Shown here: positions 1 to 7,917 of the stretch, piece after piece
Layout of the letters: every line of letters begins with the position of its first letter
Numbering within the stretch: the first letter of the stretch is position 1
Source of the DNA: Sedimentisphaerales bacterium
GTDB taxonomy: Bacteria > Planctomycetota > Phycisphaerae > Sedimentisphaerales > Anaerobacaceae
Direction of reading: 5' to 3'
DNA: 32,097 nt
Assembly: GCA_016930645.1 (NCBI GenBank)
Contig: JAFGGH010000029.1
Location: 1-32,097, forward strand
Made by a program: the position numbers and the translations under genes
Notes under the pieces: model-generated
The model's database searches: none
What the model was told of the DNA's origin: nothing
What the model saw: the letters and a program-made list of their open reading frames with translations, nothing else

Positions 1-575
1 GGCGGTATCACCGGATATGGCGACGGAAAAGCCGAAGTAGTCACTATCCGCACCGTCTGAAGCTAATAGTTTGGCCTGCTGCAGCCAGCTTGAGCCGTTG
101 AAGTGGAAGATATACGCCGAACCGGAATCATAGCCGTTGTCGTCATCGCTGTACGCCCCGATAATGGCGGTATCACCGGATATGGCGACGGAAAAGCCGA
201 AGTAGTCTTCCGCCGCACCATCGGAGGCTAAAAGTTTAGCCTGCTGTAGCCAGCTTGAGCCGTTGAAGCCGAAGATGTACGCCGAGCCTGAATCACCACC
301 GTTGTCGTCATCGCCGAAAGCCCCGATAACGGCGGTATCACCGGATATGGCGACGAAGTAGCCGAAATAGTCATACCCCGCACCATCGTAGGTTAAGAGC
401 TTAGCCTGTTGTAGCCAGCTTGAATCGTTGAAGCAGAAGATATACGCCGAGCCTGAGTTGCTACCGTTGTCGTTATCGCCGTATGCCCCGATAACGGCGG
501 TATCACCGGATATGTCGACTGAATCGCCGAATAAGTCAGCTTCTTCACCGTCGGAAGCTAAGAGTTTAGCCCGTT
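1..575 (-). repeat. 165-bp in-frame tandem repeat (FG-GAP units)
   Basis: The phrase ggcggtatcaccggatatg starts at 1, 166, 331 and 496, exactly 165 bp (55 codons) apart. The intervening sequence is also highly similar from unit to unit. Near-identity at DNA level suggests recent duplication or gene conversion of propeller blades. Confidence 0.9.
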
Positions 576-753
576 GGCAATCAGCGAATGCAGGATTACT
601 CCAGCCTATCCACAGGGCAACCTGAACAGCTATTATCATAATCACAAGAAAGCGTGATTTTGGGAAGAGTTGAGTTTGTTGCAGCCATTTTTCTCTCCTT
701 TTCTTTACGCATGATGCTACGACTATTAAGGCAAAGTAAAAAAAGGGACACAT
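1..753 (-). CDS. FG-GAP repeat surface protein, 3' end beyond the window
   Basis: Seen: the minus strand is open from a stop at 778-780 through base 1. It encodes a hydrophobic signal segment ending in NPAFAD, then repeated units of 55 residues with the pattern ASDG..., DYFGFSVAISGDTA, VIGAYGDDDNG, GSAYIF and SSWLQQAKLL. Known: this is the FG-GAP / integrin-alpha type blade of secreted beta-propellers, which usually mediate surface adhesion or scaffolding. Start: ATG 753 has AGGAG about ten bases upstream and gives MCPFFYFALIVV first. However, a better ribosome site (AAGGAG) lies six bases before an out-of-frame ATG at 688, just ahead of an ideal signal peptide (LFPKSRFLVIMIIAVQVALW). Either the start is unusual or there is a one-base frameshift near 680-688. 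The specific ligand is unknown and the C-terminus is not visible. Confidence 0.72.
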   Translation of the reverse strand, partial: MCPFFYFALIVVASCVKKRREKWLQQTQLFPKSRFLVIMIIAVQVALWIGWSNPAFADCQRAKLLASDGEEADLFGDSVDISGDTAVIGAYGDNDNGSNSGSAYIFCFNDSSWLQQAKLLTYDGAGYDYFGYFVAISGDTAVIGAFGDDDNGGDSGSAYIFGFNGSSWLQQAKLLASDGAAEDYFGFSVAISGDTAIIGAYSDDDNGYDSGSAYIFHFNGSSWLQQAKLLASDGADSDYFGFSVAISGDTA

Positions 754-1352
754 TTCAGCCATACTCCTCATGAACAGCTAATGATGTATAAGTTTAATTA
801 ATATACTATGAAAGCCTACGTTTTTGCAATGAAAATCCTTAGAAGCTCCCCTAAAATCAGCTCGATAATTAAAAATCTGTTCTTAATACTAAAAAAGATG
901 CTTTATGTTCTATATTGGCCACAGATACCGGCGACTGGTAAATAAAATCCCACGTGAAACCTGGGACTAAATATGCCCCGCCCACATCCGCCTACGTTAA
1001 AACATCCGCCTTCGCTTCCGGCGTCGTTTCACTGTGCCGAGACAGGTCGCTGCGCCGGACAAGCCGGGGGGACAGTGGTGACGGTGCTAACCAATCCCTT
1101 GCAGTGCAAGGGGCTAACAAAAAATGGCAGGTATATCAGAATGTTAACAGATGTGAAAAGTCAATGAGGGGATGTGTCAAAGGGTAAATGGTGAATAGGG
1201 CGTTGACAGGAGGGGGATATGAAGAAAATATAGAATATCGAATCCTTCGACTGCGCTCAGGACAGGTGTAGAATTTCCATTTTAGAAGGGAAAGCAGACG
1301 GCGGAGGACGGAAGACAGACGACGGATGGCGGAGAGAGAAGTTATCAGGTTG
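754..1352. other. Non-coding stretch between FG-GAP gene and pheT
   Basis: I see no credible gene here. It holds a short perfect hairpin (CCCTTGCA-g-TGCAAGGG, 1096-1112) without a T-run. It also holds a purine-rich, GACGG-repetitive tract at about 1285-1345 and the interspersed element at 1243-1262. Short open frames in it have no recognisable domain or ribosome site. Confidence 0.6.
1243..1262. repeat. Interspersed imperfect palindrome TCCTTCGACTGCGCTCAGGA
   Basis: A 20-base imperfect palindrome (TCCT...AGGA). From memory, close variants of this sequence recur between genes in many unrelated bacterial genomes. It is seen once in this window, so its repeat status rests on recall. Confidence 0.4.
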
Positions 1353-1381
1353 TTGACAGAAACGACGCACAATAGTATGTT
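1353..1381 (+). promoter_or_regulatory. Sigma70-type promoter of pheT
   Basis: TTGACA (1353-1358), a 17-bp spacer, then TATGTT (1376-1381). Transcription would begin near 1388, leaving a leader of about 33 nt that contains AGGAAGG ten bases before the pheT start. The leader is too short for a T-box or an attenuator. Confidence 0.65.
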
Positions 1382-1420
1382 AGAGCAAAACTTACGGTTA
1401 TTCAGGAAGGTTTTATTTAT

Positions 1421-3430
1421 ATGAAGGTATTGGTTAGCTGGCTTGGTGATTATGTTGAAACAGCTCTTTCGGCGGAAGAAATAGCTGATATTCTAAGTGA
1501 CATCGGTTTTCCCAATGAAGGAATAGCACATATCGGTGAAGACGCGGTTATTGATTTAGAGATTACCAGTAACAGAGGAGACTGCTTAGGCTATATCGGC
1601 GTTGCAAGAGAGCTGGCGGCGGCGACAGGTAAAGAATTGAAGATGCCGATTGTGAAACTGAATGAATCGGATACCGACGTAAACGAAAAGGTCAAGGTCG
1701 AAATCGAAGATGCGGATTTGTGCGGGCGATATACCGGCAGACTCATTGAAAACGTTAAGGTCGGACTGACTCCTGACTGGATGAAGAGGCGGCTCGAAGC
1801 GATAGGGCTTAGAAGTGTTAATAATGTTGTCGATGCAACGAATTACGCGCTGATGGAGACGGGTCAGCCTCCTCACGCGTTCGATTATGAGAAAATCACA
1901 GACGGAAAAATTATTGTTCGCAGGGCAACACCGGGCGAGAGGATTGTCAGTATTGACGGCAGTCAATGTGATTTGCAGACTGACATGCTTATTATCGCCG
2001 ACAGCAAAGTTCCGGTTGCCGTTGCCGGAGTGATGGGCGGGCTCGAGACCGAGGTCGGAGACAGCACAAAGAATATTTTGTTAGAGGACGCGTATTTTGA
2101 CCCGGTTAGTGTGCGGACGACCAGCAGGGCATTGACGCTGCCTTCGGAGGCGTCTTTCAGATTCGAGAGAATTGTTGATATTGAAAATATCGACTGGGCA
2201 TCGCAGAGAACAGCCCAGCTTATAGTACAGGTCGCGGGCGGGATCGTCGCCAAAGGTGTGGTTGACGTATATCCTAAAAAGTCAAAGCAGAAGCAGGTAA
2301 CTGTCAGACTTTCACGGATTAATTATCTGTTAGGTATCGAAGTGCCTGATGATAAGGCTGTTTCTATTTTAGAGAAACTTTCTTTCGAGCCGCAGCGGGA
2401 TGGTGATATAGTGAAATGCACAGTGCCTTCATGGCGGTCGGATATTTACAGGGAAGCGGACCTGATTGAAGAGGTCGCAAGGCAATGGGGCTATAACAAG
2501 GTGCCGCTTGCCAGCAAGATTGAGATTGAAGTTGCGCCGGTCGATAAGAGACAGAAGCTGACCGAAAGGATAGGGCGGTATCTGAACGGCTGCGGTTTCT
2601 ACGAGACGGTGAATGTAAGCTTTATCGGTGACAAGACGGCAGAGACGTTTTCACCGGATGCAGGCAAAGGCCATCTGGCGGTCAAGGACGTAACAAGAAA
2701 AAGCGCTAATCTCTTAAGGTCAAGCCTGATAGGTTCGCTTTTAGGTGTTATCAAAATCAATAATAACGCGGGCAATAAACCCTGCCGGGTGTTTGAAATT
2801 GCAGATACCTTTATACCGACAGGTGATGAGTTACCGGATGAGAGAACAAAATTGGCGGCAGCCTGCGACGGAGACATCAGGGATCTGACGGGAGCGCTGG
2901 AGGGATTGATTTGTGATTTAGCCAGGGACGCGAAGGTCGAATTTCTGCCTGTCGAAATCGGCTGGGCCGAAGCGGCGGCACAAATAGAAGTCAATGGCCA
3001 GCAGCTTGGTATCGCGGGCGTGGTTTCGGAGCAGGTACGCACAGAGTACGGCCTGGAGGAAATAACGGTTAGCGCGGCTGAGATGGATTTTCAGAAGCTG
3101 GCCGAGGCCGAATCGCAGCAGAATAGATTTCGGCAGATACCAAAATATCCGGCTGTCGAGAGAGATTTGTCTTTGGTAATTGGTGAAGAAGTAACCTGGA
3201 AAGAGATAACTTCGGCAATTGAAAAAGCGGGCTGCGAAAAGCTCGAAGATGTAACCTATGTAGGAATCTATCGTGGACAAGGTGTCGAGGCCGGCCAAAA
3301 GAGTCTGACTTTGACCCTTCGGTTCAGGGATGAGGATGGCACTTTAACACACGAACAGGTGGATGAATACGAAAAAGAGATTCTTGATAATCTCAAAGGA
3401 AGGACAGGCGCTGTATTGCGCACGGCATAA
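1421..3430 (+). CDS. pheT: Phenylalanine--tRNA ligase beta subunit, short form
   Basis: Beta chain of the alpha2beta2 enzyme that charges tRNA-Phe in the cytoplasm. Seen: an N-terminal B1 start (MKVLVSWLGDYVE), VIDLEITSNRGDCLGYIGVA, a B3/B4 editing region (near ADSKVPVAVAGVMGG and PSEASFRFERIVD), a B5 region (VPSWRSDIYREADLIEEVARQ), a catalytic-like B6/B7 region, and a C-terminal FDX-ACB domain (PKYPAVERDLSLVI...). At 669 residues it is about 120 shorter than the E. coli-type protein. The EMAPII-like tRNA-binding OB domain usually found at about residues 40-150 is absent: the B1 helix runs straight into the ITSNRGDC segment. The start is supported by AGGAAGG ten bases upstream and a promoter at 1353. 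pheS is not in the window. The AAA gene follows after 29 bp and is probably co-transcribed. Confidence 0.96.
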   Translation: MKVLVSWLGDYVETALSAEEIADILSDIGFPNEGIAHIGEDAVIDLEITSNRGDCLGYIGVARELAAATGKELKMPIVKLNESDTDVNEKVKVEIEDADLCGRYTGRLIENVKVGLTPDWMKRRLEAIGLRSVNNVVDATNYALMETGQPPHAFDYEKITDGKIIVRRATPGERIVSIDGSQCDLQTDMLIIADSKVPVAVAGVMGGLETEVGDSTKNILLEDAYFDPVSVRTTSRALTLPSEASFRFERIVDIENIDWASQRTAQLIVQVAGGIVAKGVVDVYPKKSKQKQVTVRLSRINYLLGIEVPDDKAVSILEKLSFEPQRDGDIVKCTVPSWRSDIYREADLIEEVARQWGYNKVPLASKIEIEVAPVDKRQKLTERIGRYLNGCGFYETVNVSFIGDKTAETFSPDAGKGHLAVKDVTRKSANLLRSSLIGSLLGVIKINNNAGNKPCRVFEIADTFIPTGDELPDERTKLAAACDGDIRDLTGALEGLICDLARDAKVEFLPVEIGWAEAAAQIEVNGQQLGIAGVVSEQVRTEYGLEEITVSAAEMDFQKLAEAESQQNRFRQIPKYPAVERDLSLVIGEEVTWKEITSAIEKAGCEKLEDVTYVGIYRGQGVEAGQKSLTLTLRFRDEDGTLTHEQVDEYEKEILDNLKGRTGAVLRTA

Positions 3431-3459
3431 CAATAATATTATCCTGAGCGGAGGTTAAA

Positions 3460-4947
3460 ATGAAAGATTTCGAACGATTTGAAAAGCTAATACAAAATGG
3501 GGTCGCGTGTATTTCCATTGTTAGCTTCGAGGAAAATTACGCGATAGAGCTGGCCCGTGCGGCGGCGATGAAACTGGGGAGGGATTTCTGGATATGGTCT
3601 GCGGCGGATGGTGTACGAGATGGGATGCTTGAGGGCAGCCCGGCAGTGGCAGGAACGGACAAACCAAGTGCAGGGCTTGATAATCTTTCACAAGCAGAAG
3701 ATGGTGCAATATGTGTTACTCTGGATTTGGCGGCGAATCTTAAAGATGGAAGAACACTCAGGGCATTGCGGAATATTATTGAAGCGTTCGATAAAATCGA
3801 TGCGACACTCGTGATGATAGACGCTGAAGACCGCATGCCTGAAGTTATCAAATCTTACGCCAAGACATTTGAAATATCTTATCCTGATGAAAAGGAGCTG
3901 AAGGACATTATCAAGGCGACACTATTGCGGATACATCGCAAAAAACCTGTCGAGATAGGAATCACTCATCGCGGGCTTGATACTATTGTCCGCAACCTGC
4001 GGGGGCTTACAAGACGTCAGGCCGAGATGATAATCAGCGAGGCCATAGCGAGAGACCAGAAATTTGCCGACCACGATATCAACGCTATAATCGCGAGCAA
4101 AAGGCGGCTGCTGCAAAGGTCCGGTTTGCTTGAATACATCAAGACACCGCTGGATTTGAGTGAAATTGGGGGGATGAAAAGGCTCAAAGAATGGCTTGGT
4201 CAGCGTAAAGATGCTTTTACCTCCGAGGCCGAGAAATTCGGTATTACCGCTCCTCGCGGCGTACTGATGCTCGGCGTGCAGGGAGCCGGTAAAAGTCTTT
4301 GCGCAAAGGCCATAGCTACCGCATGGCATCAGCCTTTGCTGAAACTTGACCCAAGCTCATTATACGCCAGCTATATAGGTGAGTCGGAACGCAATCTGCG
4401 TGAGGCCTTGAAGCAAACGGAGATGATGTCGCCGGTGGTGCTGTGGATAGATGAGATTGAAAAGGCGTTTGCATCGGCGGCAGCGCGCAGCGCCGACGGC
4501 GGGCTGTCGCAGAGGATGTTCGGGACGCTTTTGACCTGGCTTCAGGAGCGCGAGGCGCCGGTATTTGTTGTGGCAACAGCTAATGATATCGAAGCACTGC
4601 CGCCTGAGCTGTTACGGAAAGGGCGTTTCGATGAGATATTCTTTCTTAATCTGCCTGATGAGGAAGTTCGAGAGGAAATATTCGCGATTCATATACAAAA
4701 GAGAAATCGTGAGCCTGGCAATTTTGATTTGAACGAGCTGTCGAAAGAAAGTAAAGGTTACAGCGGTGCGGAAATCGAACAGGCTGTTGTTTCAGCACTT
4801 CACGAGGCATATTCGAAAAAAGAGGAATTGGCAACCGAAGGAATAATCTCCGCTTTGCAAAATTCACCGCCTTTATCGATAACAATGGCTGAAAGAGTCG
4901 AAGCTCTCTTGGAATGGGCCAAAGGCCGATGTGTCCCCGCCGATTGA
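3460..4947 (+). CDS. Ycf46-like AAA+ ATPase
   Basis: A 495-residue protein. The N-terminal half (about 1-230) resembles a degenerate P-loop/AAA region without a recognisable Walker A. The C-terminal half is a complete AAA+ module: Walker A GVQGAGKS (about 272-279), Walker B VVLWIDEIEKAF (about 326-337), sensor region VVATAND, and arginine fingers in LLRKGRFDE (about 384-392), followed by a helical lid. This two-part layout and length match the Ycf46 family, which in cyanobacteria has been linked to inorganic-carbon use; its role elsewhere is unknown. The start has GGAGG seven bases upstream. It follows pheT by 29 bp with no terminator between them, so co-transcription is likely. It could instead be another AAA remodelling ATPase; the substrate cannot be read from sequence. 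Confidence 0.85.
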   Translation: MKDFERFEKLIQNGVACISIVSFEENYAIELARAAAMKLGRDFWIWSAADGVRDGMLEGSPAVAGTDKPSAGLDNLSQAEDGAICVTLDLAANLKDGRTLRALRNIIEAFDKIDATLVMIDAEDRMPEVIKSYAKTFEISYPDEKELKDIIKATLLRIHRKKPVEIGITHRGLDTIVRNLRGLTRRQAEMIISEAIARDQKFADHDINAIIASKRRLLQRSGLLEYIKTPLDLSEIGGMKRLKEWLGQRKDAFTSEAEKFGITAPRGVLMLGVQGAGKSLCAKAIATAWHQPLLKLDPSSLYASYIGESERNLREALKQTEMMSPVVLWIDEIEKAFASAAARSADGGLSQRMFGTLLTWLQEREAPVFVVATANDIEALPPELLRKGRFDEIFFLNLPDEEVREEIFAIHIQKRNREPGNFDLNELSKESKGYSGAEIEQAVVSALHEAYSKKEELATEGIISALQNSPPLSITMAERVEALLEWAKGRCVPAD

Positions 4948-5028
4948 ATAAATATAGTTGCCAAACAAAGGGGATTTTATATAATACCACCAATTCCACT
5001 AATTACTTTGATTTTGTATTGCTATTTC

Positions 5029-5053
5029 TGCGAAATCAGTGTAATCAGTGATT
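5029..5053. repeat. AATCAGTG direct-repeat motif
   Basis: AAATCAGTGTAATCAGTG is a variant of the AATCCGTG repeats at 30012-30052. These short direct repeats sit between genes in both places. No function is visible. Confidence 0.35.
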
Positions 5054-5099
5054 AGAGCAATTTAAGTTTTAGTGTTCGCTTTATGCCTGTTGCGGCTTC

Positions 5100-5168
5100 G
5101 GCTGGCGGCATCAGATTTACTCGTGATCCCGACAAATCGGGATCACTGCGTAATCTTCTTTGCCAGCC
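5100..5168. repeat. Three-tier 69-bp palindrome upstream of rpmH
   Basis: Nested arms are GGCTGGC (5100-5106) / GCCAGCC (5162-5168), GATTTAC / GTAATC inside that, and a perfect 10-bp core GTGATCCCGA (5123-5132) / TCGGGATCAC (5137-5146) with loop CAAA. It has no T-run, so it is not a standard terminator. It lies about 80 bp before the rpmH start, where it would be in the rpmH leader or its promoter region. It may be a dispersed palindromic element. Confidence 0.75.
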
Positions 5169-5246
5169 TCGTCCTCACAACGGCCTAAACCTGAACATAA
5201 AATCTTAAAGTGCTCTAAGTCAACTTATAAAAAAGGAGAAATAATT

Positions 5247-5387
5247 TTGGAGAATCATCGCAAGAGCAAAATTAAAAGGGCGCGTAAAAGCGGCTTCAGG
5301 GCCAGAATGGCAACTAAAAAAGGACGCCAGACATTAAGCCGAAAGCGAAGAACCGGACGCAGTGTTAATGTCAGAAAGGCGCTTTAA
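5247..5387 (+). CDS. rpmH: 50S ribosomal protein L34
   Basis: A 46-residue basic protein of the large ribosomal subunit. Seen: the family core KSGFRARMATKKGRQTLSRKR, here followed by a short tail NVRKAL. The usual N-terminus MKRTFQPSN is replaced by MENHRKSKIKRAR. Start chosen: TTG at 5247, with AAAAGGAGAA eight bases upstream. The frame is open upstream to 5160, but that longer start has no ribosome site and would add 29 residues not typical of L34. In most bacteria rpmH is followed by rnpA near the origin. Here the next 240 bp hold no rnpA and the next gene is an MscS channel on the other strand. The gene is probably single-cistron; no terminator is evident after it. Confidence 0.93.
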   Translation: MENHRKSKIKRARKSGFRARMATKKGRQTLSRKRRTGRSVNVRKAL

Positions 5388-5524
5388 AATGGTATCGCTC
5401 TTTGTAAAAGAAAAACACTATTAACCAAAATCCGAGGTAAAATCTGTCATTCGTTAATCGGTTGCTCGGCTCGTAACGGTTGCGTGATACGTTTTCGAAA
5501 CTTTACGAAACCGTATTACGACTT

Positions 5525-5547
5525 ACGATACGCGCAGCGAAACCGAA
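5525..5547 (-). repeat. Inverted copy of dispersed repeat (see 13309-13331 and 29871-29900)
   Basis: Read on the minus strand, this segment is TTCGGTTTCGCTGCgCGTATCGT in three parts: TTCGGTTTCGCTGC, then G where the other copy has T, then CGTATCGT. It matches the copy at 29875-29897 in 22 of 23 positions. The surrounding 5461-5560 is rich in the same CGTATTAC/CGTAACG fragments. The non-coding 5388-5629 gap holds nothing else that I can support. Confidence 0.6.
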
Positions 5548-5629
5548 ACCGTATTACATTTTTTCTCTGGATTTCGAGTTTATCCCAAAGTTCCATCACT
5601 TGTCTAAAATTCAATAACAGTAGCTTTCA

Positions 5630-6655
5630 TCATCCATGTTTTTGTTCAAGTTCGGCGCGGATTTTCGGCAGGGCGTCAGGGTATTTATCCCGCAGAAATT
5701 CGACCAGTTTTTCTCTGATGTAACATCTGAGGGTCCAGGCTGTCGAGGCATCGGCGGCGCTCATTAAAGCCCGCAGTTCAACAGTTTTTTCAGTGGTATT
5801 AGTTACCTGCAGCACACAAACCTTTTTATCCCACAACTCGGACTCGTTGAGTAGTTCCTGAAGTTTTTGGCGGACGGCATCGACAGGCACACTGTAATCG
5901 ACGTATATGAAAACCGTTCCGAGAATATCCGCGGATATTCGTGTCCAGTTCTGAAACGGTTTTTCTATAAAATATGTGATGGGAATGATTAACCTCCGCT
6001 GGTCCCAGATTTTGACGACAACATAAGTAAGTGTGATTTCTTCGATTCGGCCCCATTCGTTTTCCACGATTATAACATCATCAATGCGTATCGGCTGACT
6101 AAAAGCAATCTGCAAACCCGCTATAAATGTGCCTATGGTTTTCTGGGCGGCCATACCGACAACGATGCCGATTATACCCGCCGAGGCCAGGATTGTAGTA
6201 CCAAGCTGGCGCGCCTTATCAAAGGTCATCACCATCGTAGCAAAAGCGAGAATGCAGACAGCTACGGTTATGATTTTCTTCAGGACACGAAACTGTGTGT
6301 GGATTTTACGGGCCTTTAAGTTATCTCTCACTGCAACATTAAAACGAGAAAGGAGAATCGCTTCGAGAACACTTGCCAGTTTGATAATAAGCCATGAGAC
6401 AGTTCCTATAAGCAGCAGGCTGAGCAGATGTTTTTCACCTGCCAGCCCTTCACCGGGAGCAATTGCCTGAATTATAACTCTGACAACCAGCACAATGGCT
6501 ACCCACTGAACCGGTCTGTATAAGTGCTGAACGAAGGCCTCATCGAGCGGGCCTTTTGTGCGTTTGGTTATGATAAGAAATATTTCGAATAACGCAAAAT
6601 GACCGATAAGACCTATCGCAAAAGCGATAGCTAATACCCAATGAGCCTCATTCAT
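5630..6655 (-). CDS. MscS-family mechanosensitive channel
   Basis: A 341-residue inner-membrane protein. Seen: several hydrophobic helices in the first ~170 residues (ALAIAFAIGLIGHFALFEIF-like start, WVAIVLVVRVII, LLSLLLIGTVSWLII, ITVAVCILAFATMVM), then the pore-lining TM3 pattern ASAGIIGIVVGMAAQKTIG and the family signature FSQPIRIDDVIIV, a beta domain, and a mixed alpha/beta C-terminus. Known: MscS proteins release small solutes on hypo-osmotic shock. The start has AGGGTGAG five bases upstream. It begins 29 bp after treT on the same strand, so it is probably the last gene of the otsAB-treT operon. That would pair solute synthesis with a release valve (inference). Confidence 0.92.
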   Translation of the reverse strand: MNEAHWVLAIAFAIGLIGHFALFEIFLIITKRTKGPLDEAFVQHLYRPVQWVAIVLVVRVIIQAIAPGEGLAGEKHLLSLLLIGTVSWLIIKLASVLEAILLSRFNVAVRDNLKARKIHTQFRVLKKIITVAVCILAFATMVMTFDKARQLGTTILASAGIIGIVVGMAAQKTIGTFIAGLQIAFSQPIRIDDVIIVENEWGRIEEITLTYVVVKIWDQRRLIIPITYFIEKPFQNWTRISADILGTVFIYVDYSVPVDAVRQKLQELLNESELWDKKVCVLQVTNTTEKTVELRALMSAADASTAWTLRCYIREKLVEFLRDKYPDALPKIRAELEQKHG

Positions 6656-6684
6656 AATCTCACCCTTAACGTTTTATATCTGTT

Positions 6685-7917
6685 TTAAAGTGGATAAGTT
6701 CGTGATTCATCACAAATTACGGCATTTAGCATGTAGAGATAATCAGAAAGCAGTCTGGTAATCAGGAATTTTTCCCTGACGGTTTCTCTGGCGTTTTTGC
6801 CGAGTTGCTCTCTTTCCTTTTTGTTTTTCATTATATAGACGATTTTGTCTGCGAATCCGGCGGTATCGTTTGGTTCCAGCAGGAAGCCGTTTTCACCGTC
6901 TTTAATCTGGATCGGAATTCCGCCGACATTCGAGCCGACAACCGGCGTCCCTTTCCACAATGCTTCAGTAACACAAAGGCAGAAGCCTTCCCTGATTGAT
7001 TTCTGGATTATAACAGAGGAATATTTTTGTATTGCGTTTACCAGCGTTTCGCTGTTACCCATAACGAAGATTATATCACCGCTTTTAACAAATTTTTCTG
7101 CTTTCCTATAGACCTTTTTGTACATCTGCATCCCTTCTGGGTCATCACTTGCCGCGTTATAGCAGAACACAAGCCGGCAATCAACTTTCTGCTTTACGAT
7201 TTTGAAAACATCGATAACACCTTCAGGGTCTTTCCACGGGTCCAGCCGGGAGACTTGAGTTATAACAGGTTTATCCTCGGGTATTCCTGCTTTTGCAATA
7301 TATTCCCTGACAACCTTGTCAGGAATTTCCATGTTTTTCTGGCTGATTGGATTAATGGCAGGAAACATCAGCCTCTGGTCAACTGGCAGGTCTTCTTTAA
7401 AATATTTTTCATTTGAAAAGACCACCTGGTCATATTTCAGTACAAAACCTTTAAGGAAGTTCCAAAGCTCTTCGTTCGGCTCGGTCATGTCAATATGACA
7501 TCGCCAAATCCACGGCTGGTGTTTTTTGTAAGAACGTATTATAGACAGAGGTTGAGGGTCGTGAATGATAACACAGTCGTGGTCGAGATGAGTAAATTTT
7601 GAAAAGTTTTCATTTACCGACAGGTAGGTATTTTTAATCTTATCAGTAAGTTTAAACTTTGCTCCCTGAAGAGCGTTATGAAAGCTTTTTGTTACCTCGA
7701 AGAATTCCTGGCTGCCGTGCAGAATTCTCCAGCCTGTATCGATACCCACATCGTTCATCAGCATGGACAGCGAATATAGAATTTCGGCGACACCGCCGCC
7801 TTGGTATGTGGCGTTTAGATGTATGATGTGTTTTCCATAGAGTTTTCGGGCACGCTTGTAAATTTCTGCGAGTTTCTTATCAGGTACAATAGGGCGAAAA
7901 TCCTCAAGTCTCAGCAT
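6685..7917 (-). CDS. treT: Trehalose glycosyltransferring synthase (GT4)
   Basis: A 410-residue GT-B glycosyltransferase. Seen: the TreT-type donor-loop signature HLNATYQGGGVAEIL near residues 33-47, WRCHIDMTEPN, VSRLDPWKDPEGV opening the second Rossmann domain, and the GT4 E-x7-E motif in SIREGFCLCVTEALW. Known: TreT makes trehalose directly from NDP-glucose and glucose, reversibly, so it can also break trehalose down. It overlaps the end of the upstream trehalose-phosphate synthase gene by 14 bp. Its ribosome site AAGGAG lies inside that gene, which indicates translational coupling. The neighbour strongly supports trehalose over another GT4 product. Donor preference (UDP- or ADP-glucose) cannot be read from sequence. 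Confidence 0.88.
   Translation of the reverse strand: MLRLEDFRPIVPDKKLAEIYKRARKLYGKHIIHLNATYQGGGVAEILYSLSMLMNDVGIDTGWRILHGSQEFFEVTKSFHNALQGAKFKLTDKIKNTYLSVNENFSKFTHLDHDCVIIHDPQPLSIIRSYKKHQPWIWRCHIDMTEPNEELWNFLKGFVLKYDQVVFSNEKYFKEDLPVDQRLMFPAINPISQKNMEIPDKVVREYIAKAGIPEDKPVITQVSRLDPWKDPEGVIDVFKIVKQKVDCRLVFCYNAASDDPEGMQMYKKVYRKAEKFVKSGDIIFVMGNSETLVNAIQKYSSVIIQKSIREGFCLCVTEALWKGTPVVGSNVGGIPIQIKDGENGFLLEPNDTAGFADKIVYIMKNKKEREQLGKNARETVREKFLITRLLSDYLYMLNAVICDESRTYPL

Noticed and set aside
1-575. CRISPR array, because of the regular repeats
   Set aside because: The units are 165 bp, contiguous and in frame, encoding FG-GAP blades; there are no spacers.
954-1187. 77-codon open frame before pheT
   Set aside because: No ribosome site or domain, low-complexity composition, and it overlaps repeat-like sequence.
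5484-5723. 79-codon open frame after rpmH
   Set aside because: Starts in the dispersed-repeat region and runs antisense into the MscS gene; no protein-like features.
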